The notes under the pieces were generated by a model. The model made no database searches and had not been told where the DNA came from. It saw nothing but the letters and a program-made list of their open reading frames with translations. From NCBI GenBank assembly GCA_944391015.1, contig CALXRZ010000082.1, positions 1 to 45,288 on the forward strand: a stretch of 45,288 nucleotides of DNA, given 5' to 3'. The stretch comes from an uncultured Clostridia bacterium (GTDB lineage Bacteria; Bacillota; Clostridia; TANB77; CAG-508). A program made the position numbers and the translations under genes. Of this stretch, positions 1 through 8,396 are shown in pieces; the stretch's first letter is position 1; every line of letters begins with the position of its first letter.

Positions 1-81
1 AATGTTTTTTTGCTTGGTTTATAGTATTTTATCAATGTTAACTTTAAAAGATAAAATTTTACAATTTTTTTCAAAAAACTA

Positions 82-110
82 TTGAATATTTTATATTTTA
101 ATAATATAAT
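82..110 (+). promoter_or_regulatory. sigma-A type promoter of the carbohydrate-binding gene
   Basis: TTGAAT at 82-87 and a perfect TATAAT at 105-110 are separated by 17 bp, 38 bp upstream of the start codon. No other gene lies between, so this should drive the 154-aa gene. Confidence 0.65.
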
Positions 111-148
111 TTAGTATATTATTATACGAGAGATAAAAGGAGATAAAA

Positions 149-613
149 ATGGAACTAGTAAAGAACATATTTTTTAATACAGATAAATTGATAGAAAATA
201 ATACAGTTAAAATATCATACACAGGCAAACTTTTTCAAGACAATTCTGAGGAAGTATTTGCTCATTATGGTTTTGGTACTAATTGGGATAATTTAAACGA
301 AGTTAAAATGGAAAAAACTGAATTAGGATTTCAAGTAGAAATAGAATTGATTTCTAGTGATACATTAAACTTATGTTTTAGAAATTCAAATAACGAATGG
401 GATAATAATGATGGTCAAAACTATATATTCCCTATAGAAAAGGCCGAACTGTCTTTAGTAGTTACAGAAGATAAAGGAATATCTGCTCCTCGTAGATTAA
501 GAAAAACTTATTTGTGGAGCAAAAAAATACGTTTAGCTGTATATAAAATAATAACTTATTTACCAAAAATAATCTCTGGAAATTATAAAAGAAAAATAAA
601 AAATGAAGATTAG
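149..613 (+). CDS. small carbohydrate-binding module protein (CBM25/CBM53-like)
   Basis: 154 aa, started at ATG with AAGGAG eight bases upstream. Residues about 15-105 look like a starch-binding module of the CBM25/CBM53 type: the run HYGFGTNWDN and, later, LCFRNSNNEWDNNDGQNY carry the aromatic and Asn-rich pattern of these beta-sandwich domains. The C-terminal 45 residues are basic (RRLRKTYLWSKKIRLAVYK) and could contact nucleic acid or membrane. There is no signal peptide, so it is predicted to be cytoplasmic; stand-alone proteins of this kind may bind storage glycogen, but that is inference. It is a single-gene transcription unit with its own promoter and terminator. Fold assignment is by pattern only. 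Confidence 0.6.
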   Translation: MELVKNIFFNTDKLIENNTVKISYTGKLFQDNSEEVFAHYGFGTNWDNLNEVKMEKTELGFQVEIELISSDTLNLCFRNSNNEWDNNDGQNYIFPIEKAELSLVVTEDKGISAPRRLRKTYLWSKKIRLAVYKIITYLPKIISGNYKRKIKNED

Positions 614-622
614 ATATATAAA

Positions 623-658
623 AAAGAATGAACAAGTTTTATTGTTCATTCTTTTTTT
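623..658 (+). terminator. Rho-independent terminator
   Basis: A 13-bp perfect stem (623-635 with 642-654, arms AAAGAATGAACAA / TTGTTCATTCTTT), a 6-nt loop and a following T-run. It ends the carbohydrate-binding gene 10 bp after its stop. Confidence 0.85.
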
Positions 659-723
659 ATATAACATTATAATAATTCTCCTCGGCCTATCTTCTTCCAA
701 AAAAGACACATATAAAACTATTT

Positions 724-1479
724 TTACATATGCCAGCCACCATTTATAGAAATAATTTCTCCTGTAGTATAATCATCATCAATTAGCCAGCCTACACATT
801 TTGCAATGCTTTCTGTTTTCCCTATTTTCTCTAGTGGAATTTCTTTTTCTATATCTTCTAGCTCTTCTGTGGTATATTCTTTGTTCATATCTGTATCTAT
901 TATTCCTGGCGCTATTGCATTTACACGTATATTAGATGGTCCTAATTCTTTTGCTAGCGCCTTTGTAAAGCCAATTAGTCCAGCCTTTGCAGTGGAATAA
1001 TGTACTTCCATACTTCCTCCGGTTATTCCCCAAATAGATGAAATATTTATAACGAGACCTTGTTTATTTCTAATCATACTTTTAACAGCTTTTCTTGTAC
1101 AGTAAAATGCTGAATTAAGATTATTATTTATCATATTATTCCAATCTTCATCGGTTATATCTGTAAATAGCTTGGTTTGAGATATACCTGCATTGTTTAT
1201 AAGCACATCTACTTTTCCATATTTATCTAAAGCATATTGTATTAGAGCCTCTGCTTCTATTTTTTTAGATACATCTGCTTTAAAAATATCTACAGTTACT
1301 CCGTCTTTTTTTAGTTCGTTTTCCACATTTTTGGCACAAGTTTCAGATTTATTGTAGTTTAAAATTACTGTATAACCTTTTCTTGCTAGGTATTTTACAA
1401 TGCTTGCTCCTATTCCCCTTGAGCCACCTGTTACTATAACTATTTTATTTGCTGTATTTTTTTCTTGATTTTCTACCAT
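724..1479 (-). CDS. SDR-family oxidoreductase, FabG-like
   Basis: 251 aa, the usual length for a classical short-chain dehydrogenase/reductase. The Rossmann glycine motif TGGSRGIG is at residues about 18-25, NNAG at about 93-96, and the catalytic Ser with YSTAK (Tyr-x3-Lys) at about 145-165. The C-terminal INGGWHM resembles 3-oxoacyl-ACP reductases, which reduce 3-ketoacyl-ACP with NADPH in fatty acid elongation. No fatty acid genes are nearby, so the true substrate is open. The start ATG overlaps the end of a 38-aa zinc-ribbon ORF by 7 bp, and its ribosome site (AAAGGAGC) lies inside that ORF, suggesting coupled translation. Confidence 0.85.
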   Translation of the reverse strand: MVENQEKNTANKIVIVTGGSRGIGASIVKYLARKGYTVILNYNKSETCAKNVENELKKDGVTVDIFKADVSKKIEAEALIQYALDKYGKVDVLINNAGISQTKLFTDITDEDWNNMINNNLNSAFYCTRKAVKSMIRNKQGLVINISSIWGITGGSMEVHYSTAKAGLIGFTKALAKELGPSNIRVNAIAPGIIDTDMNKEYTTEELEDIEKEIPLEKIGKTESIAKCVGWLIDDDYTTGEIISINGGWHM

Positions 1480-1589
1480 AATTCAAATTCGCTCCTTTGT
1501 AAGTTGAAGTTTTGAAATTCTTTCTGACAATAATTATTACAAAATTTCTTTTTATTTGAAATCTCTTTTCCACAGTTTAAGCACTTCAA
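1473..1589 (-). CDS. 38-aa zinc-ribbon protein
   Basis: A short ORF with a TTG start, seven bases after AGAAGGA. It carries CLNCGKEI near its start and FCNNYCQKEF about 12 residues later, a CxxC...CxxxC set that looks like a single zinc knuckle or ribbon. Similar Cys4 peptides occur as stand-alone small proteins and as N-termini of HNH-type proteins in Clostridia. It ends inside the SDR gene (7-bp overlap). No independent promoter fits between it and the tRNA terminator, which ends only about 18 bp upstream. It may be a true microprotein or a leader ORF for the SDR gene. Confidence 0.5.
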   Translation of the reverse strand: MKCLNCGKEISNKKKFCNNYCQKEFQNFNLQRSEFELW

Positions 1590-1606
1590 TAAACATTCCT
1601 TCTTTC

Positions 1607-1641
1607 GAAAAAAAGAAGAACTAGAAATTCCAGTTCTTCTT
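1607..1641 (-). terminator. terminator of the Lys-Glu-Thr tRNA operon
   Basis: On the minus strand the stem GAAGAACT...AGTTCTTC (about 9 bp, loop of 8-9 nt) is followed by seven T. It lies 7 bp after the CCA end of tRNA-Thr and immediately before the zinc-ribbon ribosome site. Confidence 0.85.
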
Positions 1642-1647
1642 TAAGCT

Positions 1648-1723
<76 letters not shown>

Positions 1724-1728
1724 ATTTT

Positions 1729-1803
1729 TGGTGACCCCGACGGGAATCGAACCCATGTCTCCGCCGTGAAAGGGCGATGTCTTAACCGCTTGACCACGGG
1801 GCC
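1729..1803 (-). tRNA. tRNA-Glu (UUC)
   Basis: Acceptor GGCCCCG/CGGGGTC, D-loop GTCAAGCGGTTAAGAC, anticodon loop with TTC, T-loop GGTTCGATTCC, encoded CCA. Only 5 bp separate it from tRNA-Thr. Confidence 0.93.
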
Positions 1804-1839
1804 AGAAATCTGCACTAGGGCTTTTATGCCCTAGTAGAT

Positions 1840-1915
1840 TGGTGAGCCATCGCGGACTCGAACCGCGGACAACTTGATTAAAAGTCAAGTGCTCTACCAC
1901 CTGAGCTAATGACCC
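1840..1915 (-). tRNA. tRNA-Lys (UUU)
   Basis: Acceptor GGGTCAT/ATGGCTC (two wobble pairs), anticodon loop CTTTTAA (anticodon TTT), T-loop GGTTCGAGTCC, encoded CCA. Between it and tRNA-Glu lies a perfect 7-bp hairpin (1815-1821 with 1828-1834) without a T-run, more likely a processing signal than a terminator. Confidence 0.93.
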
Positions 1916-1953
1916 AGATTTAGGCTTGCGCTTATTTCGTAAACGCAAGTATT

Positions 1954-1982
1954 ATTCTAAACCATTTTTTTGTATTTGTCAA
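1954..1982 (-). promoter_or_regulatory. promoter of the tRNA operon
   Basis: On the minus strand TTGACA (1982-1977), a 17-bp spacer and TAGAAT (1959-1954). A GC-richer hairpin (CTTGCG.../CGCAAG, about 1923-1950) lies between the start of transcription and tRNA-Lys. Confidence 0.75.
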
Positions 1983-2029
1983 TAGAATTTGTAAATTTTG
2001 TGTAAATTTTTGTTATTATTTTTCAAAAC

Positions 2030-2215
2030 TTATTTATTTAGTTCTTCTACTAACTCATTAACATCTATTCCGTGTACTTCACAAGCTTCTTCTAATGTTT
2101 CTGCTTGAGAAGCTGGGCAACCTAAACAGTGCATTCCTGCATCCATTAAAATTTCTGCTTTCTCTGGAGCTTGTTCTAAAAGTTCCCCTATTTTCATATC
2201 TTTATCAATTTTCAT
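2030..2215 (-). CDS. DUF1858 redox-disulfide protein
   Basis: 61 aa with a good ribosome site (AAAGGAAG). It shows the DUF1858 pattern: an N-terminal [15 protein letters not shown], then [10 protein letters not shown] with a CxxC at residues about 30-33. This family (hybrid-cluster-protein-associated disulfide redox domain) is common in anaerobes; its exact reaction is not established. Alone here, with no hybrid cluster protein beside it. Confidence 0.85.
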   Translation of the reverse strand: MKIDKDMKIGELLEQAPEKAEILMDAGMHCLGCPASQAETLEEACEVHGIDVNELVEELNK

Positions 2216-2265
2216 CTTACTAATCTTCCTTTCTTTAATTATTATAAAAAGTTAAAATCTATTTT

Positions 2266-2404
2266 AGAATAGTAGCATATATTTTTCTTTTTATTGAAAA
2301 CTTAAGGTGGAGACCAACAAGTATGCAAACTGTTAAACGAAGTTTTTACAGTTTGTACGACGTTGGGGGTTGGAAATAAAAAGAAAAATATATACTACTA
2401 TTCT
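2266..2404. repeat. palindromic structured element, copy 1
   Basis: 139 bp: 30-bp arms (2266-2295 and 2375-2404) that are reverse complements at 29 of 30 positions, enclosing a 79-nt core. The core shares CTTAAGGTGG, CAAACTGTTAAACGA, ACAGTTTGTACGA and GTTGGGGG with copy 2 at 15983-16132, but the arms do not match copy 2. Inside the core CAAACTGT pairs with ACAGTTTG, and CCAAC with GTTGG. It lies about 50 bp upstream of the DUF1858 start and 59 bp before the predicted promoter of the T4SS operon. Structured RNA or mobile palindrome; not recognised. Confidence 0.8.
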
Positions 2405-2462
2405 TTTTATTTTAACTAAAACCAATCTACATAAAATTTTACCACAAATTTTAAAAAAAGTA

Positions 2463-2491
2463 TAGACAAAATTTAAAAAATGTTGTATTAT
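2463..2491 (+). promoter_or_regulatory. predicted promoter of T4SS operon 1
   Basis: TAGACA (2463-2468), 17-bp spacer, TATTAT (2486-2491) preceded by TTG. It lies about 20 bp upstream of the first small ORF of the operon. Prediction by eye in AT-rich DNA. Confidence 0.5.
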
Positions 2492-2510
2492 TGTTAAAAA
2501 TTGGAAGGTG

Positions 2511-2663
2511 GTGTTCAAATTTAGTCAATTAGATTTGTTTTTCATAATATTTATTATTCATTTTTTCATTACTCTTTATTCAATTTATTTATTTTTCAGT
2601 AATAAAATTTTTCATAATCGTCAAGGTTCTAAATTAAATTTAAAGTCTAAATTATCAAAATAA
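2511..2663 (+). CDS. small single-pass membrane protein before virD4
   Basis: A 50-codon ORF starting at GTG (another GTG at 2508 is in frame), with GGAAGG just upstream though closer than usual. It encodes one hydrophobic helix (about residues 9-30, rich in Phe/Ile/Leu) followed by a basic tail NKIFHNRQGSKLNLKSKLSK. It ends 12 bp before the VirD4-like gene, in the same direction, so it may be a small T4SS component. No family recognised; the weak start context and AT-rich DNA leave doubt. Confidence 0.4.
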   Translation: MFKFSQLDLFFIIFIIHFFITLYSIYLFFSNKIFHNRQGSKLNLKSKLSK

Positions 2664-2675
2664 TTTTTAAGTGAG

Positions 2676-4517
2676 GTGAGTTTATTTATTAAACGTTTAC
2701 TTTTCATTGTTATTTTTTCTTGTATTTATTGTTTTTTTGGCTATAAATTTTTCTCTAGCATTATTTATGCAAATTCAGTAATTATTCCCTATGGTATACA
2801 TCCTTTTGATATTTGTATAAAGAATCCTGATTTATGGAAGTACATTAAAGTAACTTTTATTTTTACATACATATTTTCTTCTTTCGTTATTTCTAACTCG
2901 ATTTATAGAATTTTATGTACGGCGTTAAAAAGGCTTATACAAGCAATTAAAAATTTATTTTATACAATATGTAAAGCATCCATTTTTTCGGCTTTAACAA
3001 ATTTTTTTAAGAAAATCTTTAATTTTATTTTTATGACCCAACGACTAAAAAAAGATAAGTACACTTTTTTTAATTCAGATAATACTAAGCCTTATTCAAT
3101 ACCAGAAAGAAAGCCATTGCAATTATTCATAGGCAATACTATTAGCTCAAATAATCCTGTTTATCTGCCTGAAACCAGCTTGTATCAAAACATATTAGTT
3201 ACAGGGACTATTGGTACTGGTAAAACCAGTAGTGCTATGTATCCACTCACCAAGCAGTTAATTGAATATTGCAGTAATGATACTAAAAATAAAGTAGGAA
3301 TGTTAGTTTTAGATGTAAAGGGAAATTATTTTATTAAAGTAACCGAATTTGCCAAACAATTTAATAGAGAAAATGACTTAATTGTAATTAGTTTAGGTGG
3401 AAAATATAAATATAACCCTTTGCATAAGCCTAATTTAAAGCCTACAGTTTTAGCCAATAGATTAAAAACAATTCTTCTTTTATTTTCTCCCAATAACTCC
3501 GAAAGCTATTGGTTAGACAAGGTCGAACAAATTTTAGCAGAATGTATTAAACTTTGCAGATTATATAATGATGGATATGTAACTTTTGAAGAGATTCACA
3601 AACTTGTATCAATAGAGAATTATTATGCAGAGAAAATAGAATATTTGAGAAAGAAGTTTTTAAACAATGAGTTTACTAAAGAAGATACTTACAATTTATT
3701 ATCGTCTTTAAATTTCTTTCAAAAAGAGTTTTTGGCTTTGGATCAGCGTACTTTGTCAATTTTAAAGTCCGAAATCACTAGAATTACAAATGTTTTTGTT
3801 TCTGATTATGAAGTATATAAAACTTTTAACCCACCTAAGGAAGAACTTAATTTTTTTGGTTTTGAAGATTTAATAAATACAGGAAAAATAGTTGTTTTAA
3901 ATATGAATATATCTGAGTATAAAGTTTTATCAAAAATAATTGCAACTTATTTAAAATTAGATTTTCAAACAGAAGTGATGGCAAGACTCGCAAATAATTT
4001 TAAAAATTCTTCTAGGACTGTAGCTTTTATTTCTGATGAGTATCACGAATATTGCACAAGCTCTGATAGTGAGTTTTATGCTCAAAGTAGAGAAGCTAGA
4101 TGTATAAATATCGTAGCTACACAAAGTTATACCTCTCTTTTAAATACTTTGAATAATAAATATGCAGTTGATGTAATTGTGCAAAATTTGGTTAATAAAT
4201 TTTGGTTTAGAACAGATGATATTTTTACTATTGAAAATGCTCAAAAACAAATTGGTAAAGAAGACAAAGAAAGACTTTTTAAAAGTATATCTGAAAATGC
4301 TAAGGAAACTAATTATAGCTATATTACTAATACTTTAAACTCTGTCGATTCAAATATATCAGAAAGTATTAGTACACAAATAACTAATGATTTTGTTTAT
4401 GATACTAATTTTTTTACGCAAAGTTTAGAAAATTTTTGTGCTCTTTCTTTTCTATCTGATGGAAATAAAATTATGAAACCCGAAAAAATTAGACTCAAGC
4501 CTTATTTTGAAAAATAA
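2676..4517 (+). CDS. VirD4/TraG-type coupling ATPase
   Basis: 613 aa. Two hydrophobic segments (about residues 5-35 and 55-80) anchor it in the membrane. Walker A GTIGTGKTSS is at 177-186; Walker B is in VAFISDEYHEY at about 445; IVATQSYTSL follows, as in the TraG/VirD4 C-terminal domain. Coupling proteins are hexameric motors that deliver DNA or protein substrates to a type IV secretion channel. No relaxase is present in the window, so the substrate is unknown. Start is uncertain: GTG at 2676 has only a very close purine-rich site, while the GAGGTGAG sequence would better serve a codon 10-20 bp later. It lies on the strand opposing replication on this arm. Confidence 0.88.
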   Translation: MSLFIKRLLFIVIFSCIYCFFGYKFFSSIIYANSVIIPYGIHPFDICIKNPDLWKYIKVTFIFTYIFSSFVISNSIYRILCTALKRLIQAIKNLFYTICKASIFSALTNFFKKIFNFIFMTQRLKKDKYTFFNSDNTKPYSIPERKPLQLFIGNTISSNNPVYLPETSLYQNILVTGTIGTGKTSSAMYPLTKQLIEYCSNDTKNKVGMLVLDVKGNYFIKVTEFAKQFNRENDLIVISLGGKYKYNPLHKPNLKPTVLANRLKTILLLFSPNNSESYWLDKVEQILAECIKLCRLYNDGYVTFEEIHKLVSIENYYAEKIEYLRKKFLNNEFTKEDTYNLLSSLNFFQKEFLALDQRTLSILKSEITRITNVFVSDYEVYKTFNPPKEELNFFGFEDLINTGKIVVLNMNISEYKVLSKIIATYLKLDFQTEVMARLANNFKNSSRTVAFISDEYHEYCTSSDSEFYAQSREARCINIVATQSYTSLLNTLNNKYAVDVIVQNLVNKFWFRTDDIFTIENAQKQIGKEDKERLFKSISENAKETNYSYITNTLNSVDSNISESISTQITNDFVYDTNFFTQSLENFCALSFLSDGNKIMKPEKIRLKPYFEK

Positions 4518-4595
4518 TTTAATTGCTTTTCACTTCTTTTCAATTTTTATTAAAACACATATTATATAAAACACTACAAAAGGAGGATGATTTAT

Positions 4596-4943
4596 TTGAA
4601 AAAATCTAAAAATAAATTTATTTTTATTTATTTTCTATTTTTACTATTTATATTTTTTAATATTTTTACTAATATATGTTCTGCATCACTTTTTAATAGT
4701 ACACCAGAACTAGTGGATAAGTTAAACAGTGCTTTTGAAAATATTAAGGACTGGCTTCTTACTTTAGCTACTCCTGCTGCTGCAGTGGCTGTTGGTGTTG
4801 GCGTTTTTATGAAAAAATTTAGTTTTGGAGATGAAGAAAGAGTTAGAATTGCCAAAAAACTAATACGTGGTTCTTTATTTTCATATGCATTTATTCTTGC
4901 TATAAATCTAATTTTATCTGCTATTAAATCATTAGTAGAATAA
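4596..4943 (+). CDS. VirB2/TrbC-like T4SS pilin
   Basis: 115 aa from the TTG at 4596, which has AGGAGG nine bases upstream; the ATG at 4587 directly abuts AGGAGG and is unlikely. Residues about 6-30 form a signal peptide ending near CSAS. A second hydrophobic stretch has the small-residue run TPAAAVAVGVGVF, then a charged loop (KKFSFGDEERVRIAKK) and a third helix. This signal plus two-helix layout is that of VirB2-type pilins, subunits of the T4SS pilus or channel collar. It stands between the coupling ATPase and the VirB6-like gene, as in Gram-positive conjugation modules. Confidence 0.75.
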   Translation: MKKSKNKFIFIYFLFLLFIFFNIFTNICSASLFNSTPELVDKLNSAFENIKDWLLTLATPAAAVAVGVGVFMKKFSFGDEERVRIAKKLIRGSLFSYAFILAINLILSAIKSLVE

Positions 4944-4967
4944 TATTTTTTATTATGGAGGTATATT

Positions 4968-5864
4968 TTGGAGGGAACAGTTTCTAGCTCAGAGATTACA
5001 AATATTTCTCAAGTTATTATAGATACAATAAATAATTTACTAAATTCATTATTTTCTTCTATTGACAATAGTGTTTATAATACATTAGATAATTTGGCTT
5101 TTATTGATGATGGTATATTAACAGATTCTTTTTTTGAAAAATTTTTTGGCCAAAATTCTAATATTAGCTTATTGGTAATTGCAAATTCATTACTTATAGC
5201 AGTATGCTTATACTACTGCTTTAAGCTATTATATTCACACCTAAGTGGGATTTCGGTAGAAAAGCCTTATCAATTTGTTTTTAAATTACTGATATTTGCT
5301 ATTTTTATAAATTGTTCTTATTATATTGGTCAATTTTTTATATATTTTACTTCTTTGATTTCGTCACTAATTCGAGAAATAGGAGAATCAATTTTAAATA
5401 CTGATATTTCTTTTTCTGCTTTAATAGAAAACTTAAATTCAGTCATATCTATTGATTCTGCAAGCATAAATGTATTTTCTTTTGATGGAATTTTGAAGAG
5501 TATAATATCTGTTAGCTTTGTTAGTCTTTTATTTACATATTCTTTAAGATATATAATGATAAAAGTGCTACTATTACTTATGCCTTTTGCTTTTCTTACT
5601 CTAATAAATAGTTCAAGTTCGTGGTTTTTTAAAGCTTGGCTTAAAGTATTTTTATCACTACTTTTCATCCAGCCATTTATTTCGATTATATTACTTATTG
5701 TTTTTGCACTAGACTTTTCTTCCTCAGATATAACCTCTAAAATATTGTGCATAGGTTCTTTATATGCTTTAATAAGAGCTAATTCATATGTGCAAAGTTT
5801 TATAGGAGGAATTTCTACAACTGTTTCTCAAAACTTTAATTTTATGAAAGGACAAATTAAATAA
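4968..5864 (+). CDS. VirB6/TrbL-like polytopic membrane protein
   Basis: 298 aa, TTG start with TGGAGG eight bases before. The N-terminal 65 residues are polar with an amphipathic look (IIDTINNLLNSLFSSID); then five or more hydrophobic segments follow (about 66-90, 105-135, 170-200, 205-225, 230-265). Its position after the pilin and before the PrgI-like gene, its size and topology fit the VirB6/TrbL family, the inner-membrane channel protein of type IV systems. No catalytic motif is expected. Only 2 bp separate it from the next gene. Confidence 0.75.
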   Translation: MEGTVSSSEITNISQVIIDTINNLLNSLFSSIDNSVYNTLDNLAFIDDGILTDSFFEKFFGQNSNISLLVIANSLLIAVCLYYCFKLLYSHLSGISVEKPYQFVFKLLIFAIFINCSYYIGQFFIYFTSLISSLIREIGESILNTDISFSALIENLNSVISIDSASINVFSFDGILKSIISVSFVSLLFTYSLRYIMIKVLLLLMPFAFLTLINSSSSWFFKAWLKVFLSLLFIQPFISIILLIVFALDFSSSDITSKILCIGSLYALIRANSYVQSFIGGISTTVSQNFNFMKGQIK

Positions 5865-5866
5865 TT

Positions 5867-6151
5867 ATGAAATTTATATTTCCACAGAACTATAATTTTA
5901 GCAGTAAGTTGTTAGGTTTTATTGATTATACTACTGTAATATTAAATATTATATGGGGAATTATTGTTTTTTTAATTGTATATTTCATTATTCCTAATAT
6001 TACTTTAAAAATTAGTATTTTTATTGTTTTATTTTTTCCGTTTGCTTTGCTTAGTATAATTGGCTTTAATCACGAAAAAATGTTATATATTGTACAATAT
6101 CTATATAAATATATTTTTTCTCCTAAAATATATTTATACAAAAAGTATTAA
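5867..6151 (+). CDS. PrgI/VirB3-like membrane protein
   Basis: 94 aa, ATG start. An N-terminal FIFPQNYNFSSKLLGFIDY precedes two hydrophobic helices (about 25-45 and 50-65), then a short tail with many aromatic residues. This matches the PrgI family of Gram-positive conjugation clusters, regarded as the VirB3 equivalent that works with the VirB4 ATPase. In related clusters the VirB4 gene usually comes next; here it is missing and is found instead at 13.4-15.8 kb, between gyrA and gyrB. Confidence 0.7.
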   Translation: MKFIFPQNYNFSSKLLGFIDYTTVILNIIWGIIVFLIVYFIIPNITLKISIFIVLFFPFALLSIIGFNHEKMLYIVQYLYKYIFSPKIYLYKKY

Positions 6152-6227
6152 ATTTTAAAAACTTTCAATTTTCTACGTATTTCCACTTTTTTTATGCTTT
6201 TTCTATAATATTTTACAATTTTCCTAA

Positions 6228-6256
6228 TTGTATTTTTATATATAAAATGATATAAT
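6228..6256 (+). promoter_or_regulatory. promoter of dnaD-dnaC
   Basis: TTGTAT (6228-6233), 17-bp spacer and perfect TATAAT (6251-6256), 33 bp before the dnaD start. It suggests the replication genes are transcribed independently of the T4SS operon upstream. Confidence 0.65.
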
Positions 6257-6288
6257 TTCGTTTATACTTTTAGAGGGAGGATTTACTT

Positions 6289-7257
6289 ATGAAATTAGAA
6301 AATGCAGATTTGTCATCATTATTTTCAAATACACTAATACCAGATATATTTTTTTCAGAATATTTGTCTGAAGCAAGTGGTGACTTCATAAAAGTATATT
6401 TATATATGTTATTTTTATCTAAATACGATAAAGATATTAAAATAAATGATTTATCAAAAAAACTAGTTCTCCCTGTAAAAACAATACAAGACGCTGTTAA
6501 ATATTGGGAAGACAAATGTTTAATTACCAAAAAAAACACAGGTTATATTGTTAATAGTATTCAAGAAATCGAATTACATAAACTATATAAGCCTAAAACA
6601 GCTTTGTCTGCAGAGCAACTTCAAAAGTCAGCTGAAAATCAGAAAAGAGCTAAAGCTATAGATTTTATTAACAATAAATATTTTTCAGGCTTAATGCCTA
6701 CTACTTGGTATCCTGAAATCGAATTATGGTTTAAAAAATATGGCTTTGATGAAGAAGTAATGATTGCTTTATTTGGATATTGTTTTGATATGTCTGCTCT
6801 TCACAAAAACTATGTACAAGCTGTTGCAGAAGCTTGGAATAAGAACAATATAAAAACATTTAATGATTTAGATGTATATTACGAAAAACAAGAAAAACTA
6901 AAGATTATTGCTAAAACTATATCAAAGAAATTAGGTTTATCTCGTGCCCTTACTCAATATGAATATGCATATATTGAGAAATGGGTAGTTGATTATGGAT
7001 ATACTTTAGATATAATAGAAATCGCTCTTAAGAAGACCACTTCAAAGGCAAACCCAAATTTCGATTATTTGGATAAATTACTCACTGATTGGCACGATAG
7101 AGGTTTTAAAACGCCTAATGAAGTACAAGGTTTCTTAAATGAGATGAAAGAGAAAAATAAAAATGTAAAACAATTAGAGAAAACAACAGGATATGATAAG
7201 TATGAGCAAAGAACGTATGATAATTTAGATAATTTATATGCAAACCTAAAGAAATAG
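6289..7257 (+). CDS. dnaD: DnaD-domain primosome protein
   Basis: 322 aa, ATG with GGGAGGA upstream. The N-terminal about 100 residues form a winged-helix-like region (LSKKLVLPVKTIQDAVKYWED); two helical DnaB_2/DnaD-type repeats follow (about 140-205 and 215-285), the second with a YxxxIEKWVVDYGYTLDIIEIALKK-like pattern and the hallmark motif FDYLDKLLTDWHDRGFKT. DnaD-family proteins remodel DNA and help load the replicative helicase at oriC. Its pairing with a DnaC/DnaI-type loader 20 bp downstream supports a chromosomal primosome role. The symbol is by family. Confidence 0.82.
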   Translation: MKLENADLSSLFSNTLIPDIFFSEYLSEASGDFIKVYLYMLFLSKYDKDIKINDLSKKLVLPVKTIQDAVKYWEDKCLITKKNTGYIVNSIQEIELHKLYKPKTALSAEQLQKSAENQKRAKAIDFINNKYFSGLMPTTWYPEIELWFKKYGFDEEVMIALFGYCFDMSALHKNYVQAVAEAWNKNNIKTFNDLDVYYEKQEKLKIIAKTISKKLGLSRALTQYEYAYIEKWVVDYGYTLDIIEIALKKTTSKANPNFDYLDKLLTDWHDRGFKTPNEVQGFLNEMKEKNKNVKQLEKTTGYDKYEQRTYDNLDNLYANLKK

Positions 7258-7277
7258 GCTAATTTGGAGGTGTTTTA

Positions 7278-8273
7278 GTGGACTCACTTTTAAAAAATAT
7301 TTTATCTCAATATGATAAGAAAAAAACTCAAGCAGAAGTTGATGCCCAAAGCAGAAAAGAGGAATTATATCACAAATACCCTAAACTACAAAATATTGAT
7401 GACCAAGTTAGCTCTTTAGCTATTTCAACGACTAAGTCTTTAATTGCTAATAATGATAAAAATTTGCTAAAGGAGCTTAACAATAATATAAATAGACTAA
7501 AAGAAGAAAAATACTCAATATTAAAAAAGCTCAACATTCCTCAAGATTATTTTGAGCCACATTATGAATGTCCTATATGTAAAGATACTGGCTATGTTAC
7601 TAATAATGACTATTCTGTAACAATGTGTAGCTGTTTGAAGCAAAAATTATATAATGAGCAATATAATAAATCTAATATTTCTAATTTAGATACACAAAAT
7701 TTTGATAATTTTTCTGATTTGCTTTATTCGGATAAAGTTGATAAGAAATATAATGCAGATATATCACCTAGAGAAAATATAAATCAAATCAAAAATATTT
7801 GCTATAAATTTATTGCTAATTTTGATAACAAAAATCAAAAGAATTTACTATTTACTGGGAACACCGGCCTTGGAAAAACATTTTTATCTAGTGCAATAGC
7901 TAATGAAATTTTGAAAAAAGGAAAAAATGTGTTATATCAGACGGCTCCAGTTATGTTAGATGCAATTTTAGACTATAGATTTGGTAAAACTAAAGGTTCT
8001 AATATATTAGATAGTATTTTAAGTGTAGATTTACTAATAATCGATGATTTGGGCGCCGAAAATCCAAGTAATATTAAATCTTCTGAACTTTTTAATATTT
8101 TAAATACTCGTTTACTAAACCAGAATAAAATTACTAAAACGATAATTTCTACAAATTTGAATTTAAGAAATTTGTATAGTAACTATGATGAACGTATTAT
8201 TTCCAGAATTATAGGGAATTATGATATTTGTTACTTTTTTGGCGATGATATTAGATTTAAAAACATACACTAA
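7278..8273 (+). CDS. dnaC: DnaC/DnaI-like helicase loader ATPase
   Basis: 331 aa, GTG start with GGAGG seven bases upstream. The N-terminus is helical; CPICKDTGY...CSC at about residues 97-118 forms a zinc-binding cluster; the AAA+ domain follows with Walker A GNTGLGKTF at about 194-202 and Walker B LLIIDDLGAE at about 253-262, then an arginine-finger region (ERIISRI). This is the architecture of Gram-positive DnaC/DnaI helicase loaders. It ends before a strong bidirectional terminator. Confidence 0.88.
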   Translation: MDSLLKNILSQYDKKKTQAEVDAQSRKEELYHKYPKLQNIDDQVSSLAISTTKSLIANNDKNLLKELNNNINRLKEEKYSILKKLNIPQDYFEPHYECPICKDTGYVTNNDYSVTMCSCLKQKLYNEQYNKSNISNLDTQNFDNFSDLLYSDKVDKKYNADISPRENINQIKNICYKFIANFDNKNQKNLLFTGNTGLGKTFLSSAIANEILKKGKNVLYQTAPVMLDAILDYRFGKTKGSNILDSILSVDLLIIDDLGAENPSNIKSSELFNILNTRLLNQNKITKTIISTNLNLRNLYSNYDERIISRIIGNYDICYFFGDDIRFKNIH

Positions 8274-8340
8274 AATAAGAACCTGACCCGACATATCAAG
8301 CAAAGATTGCGACCCAAGTACCCCAAAAACTTGTTGACTT

Positions 8341-8389
8341 CTACAATAAAGAACTATTTACTTTAAAAGTAAATAGTTCTTTATTGTAG
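8341..8389. terminator. bidirectional terminator between dnaC and the gyrA operon
   Basis: A perfect 23-bp inverted repeat (8341-8363 with 8367-8389) and a 3-nt loop, with A/T-rich inner arms, between two convergent genes. The preceding bases 8274-8340 are richer in C than their surroundings (for example GACCCGACATATC, CAAGTACCCC) and are otherwise unassigned. Confidence 0.8.
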
Positions 8390-8396
8390 CATTGTT

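Noticed and set aside
2333..2518. 61-codon minus-strand frame
   Set aside because: It overlaps the palindromic element and the T4SS promoter and has no ribosome site.
2511..6151. Complete conjugative element (ICE)
   Set aside because: No relaxase, integrase/excisionase, cell-wall hydrolase or attachment sites are visible, and the VirB4 genes are elsewhere.
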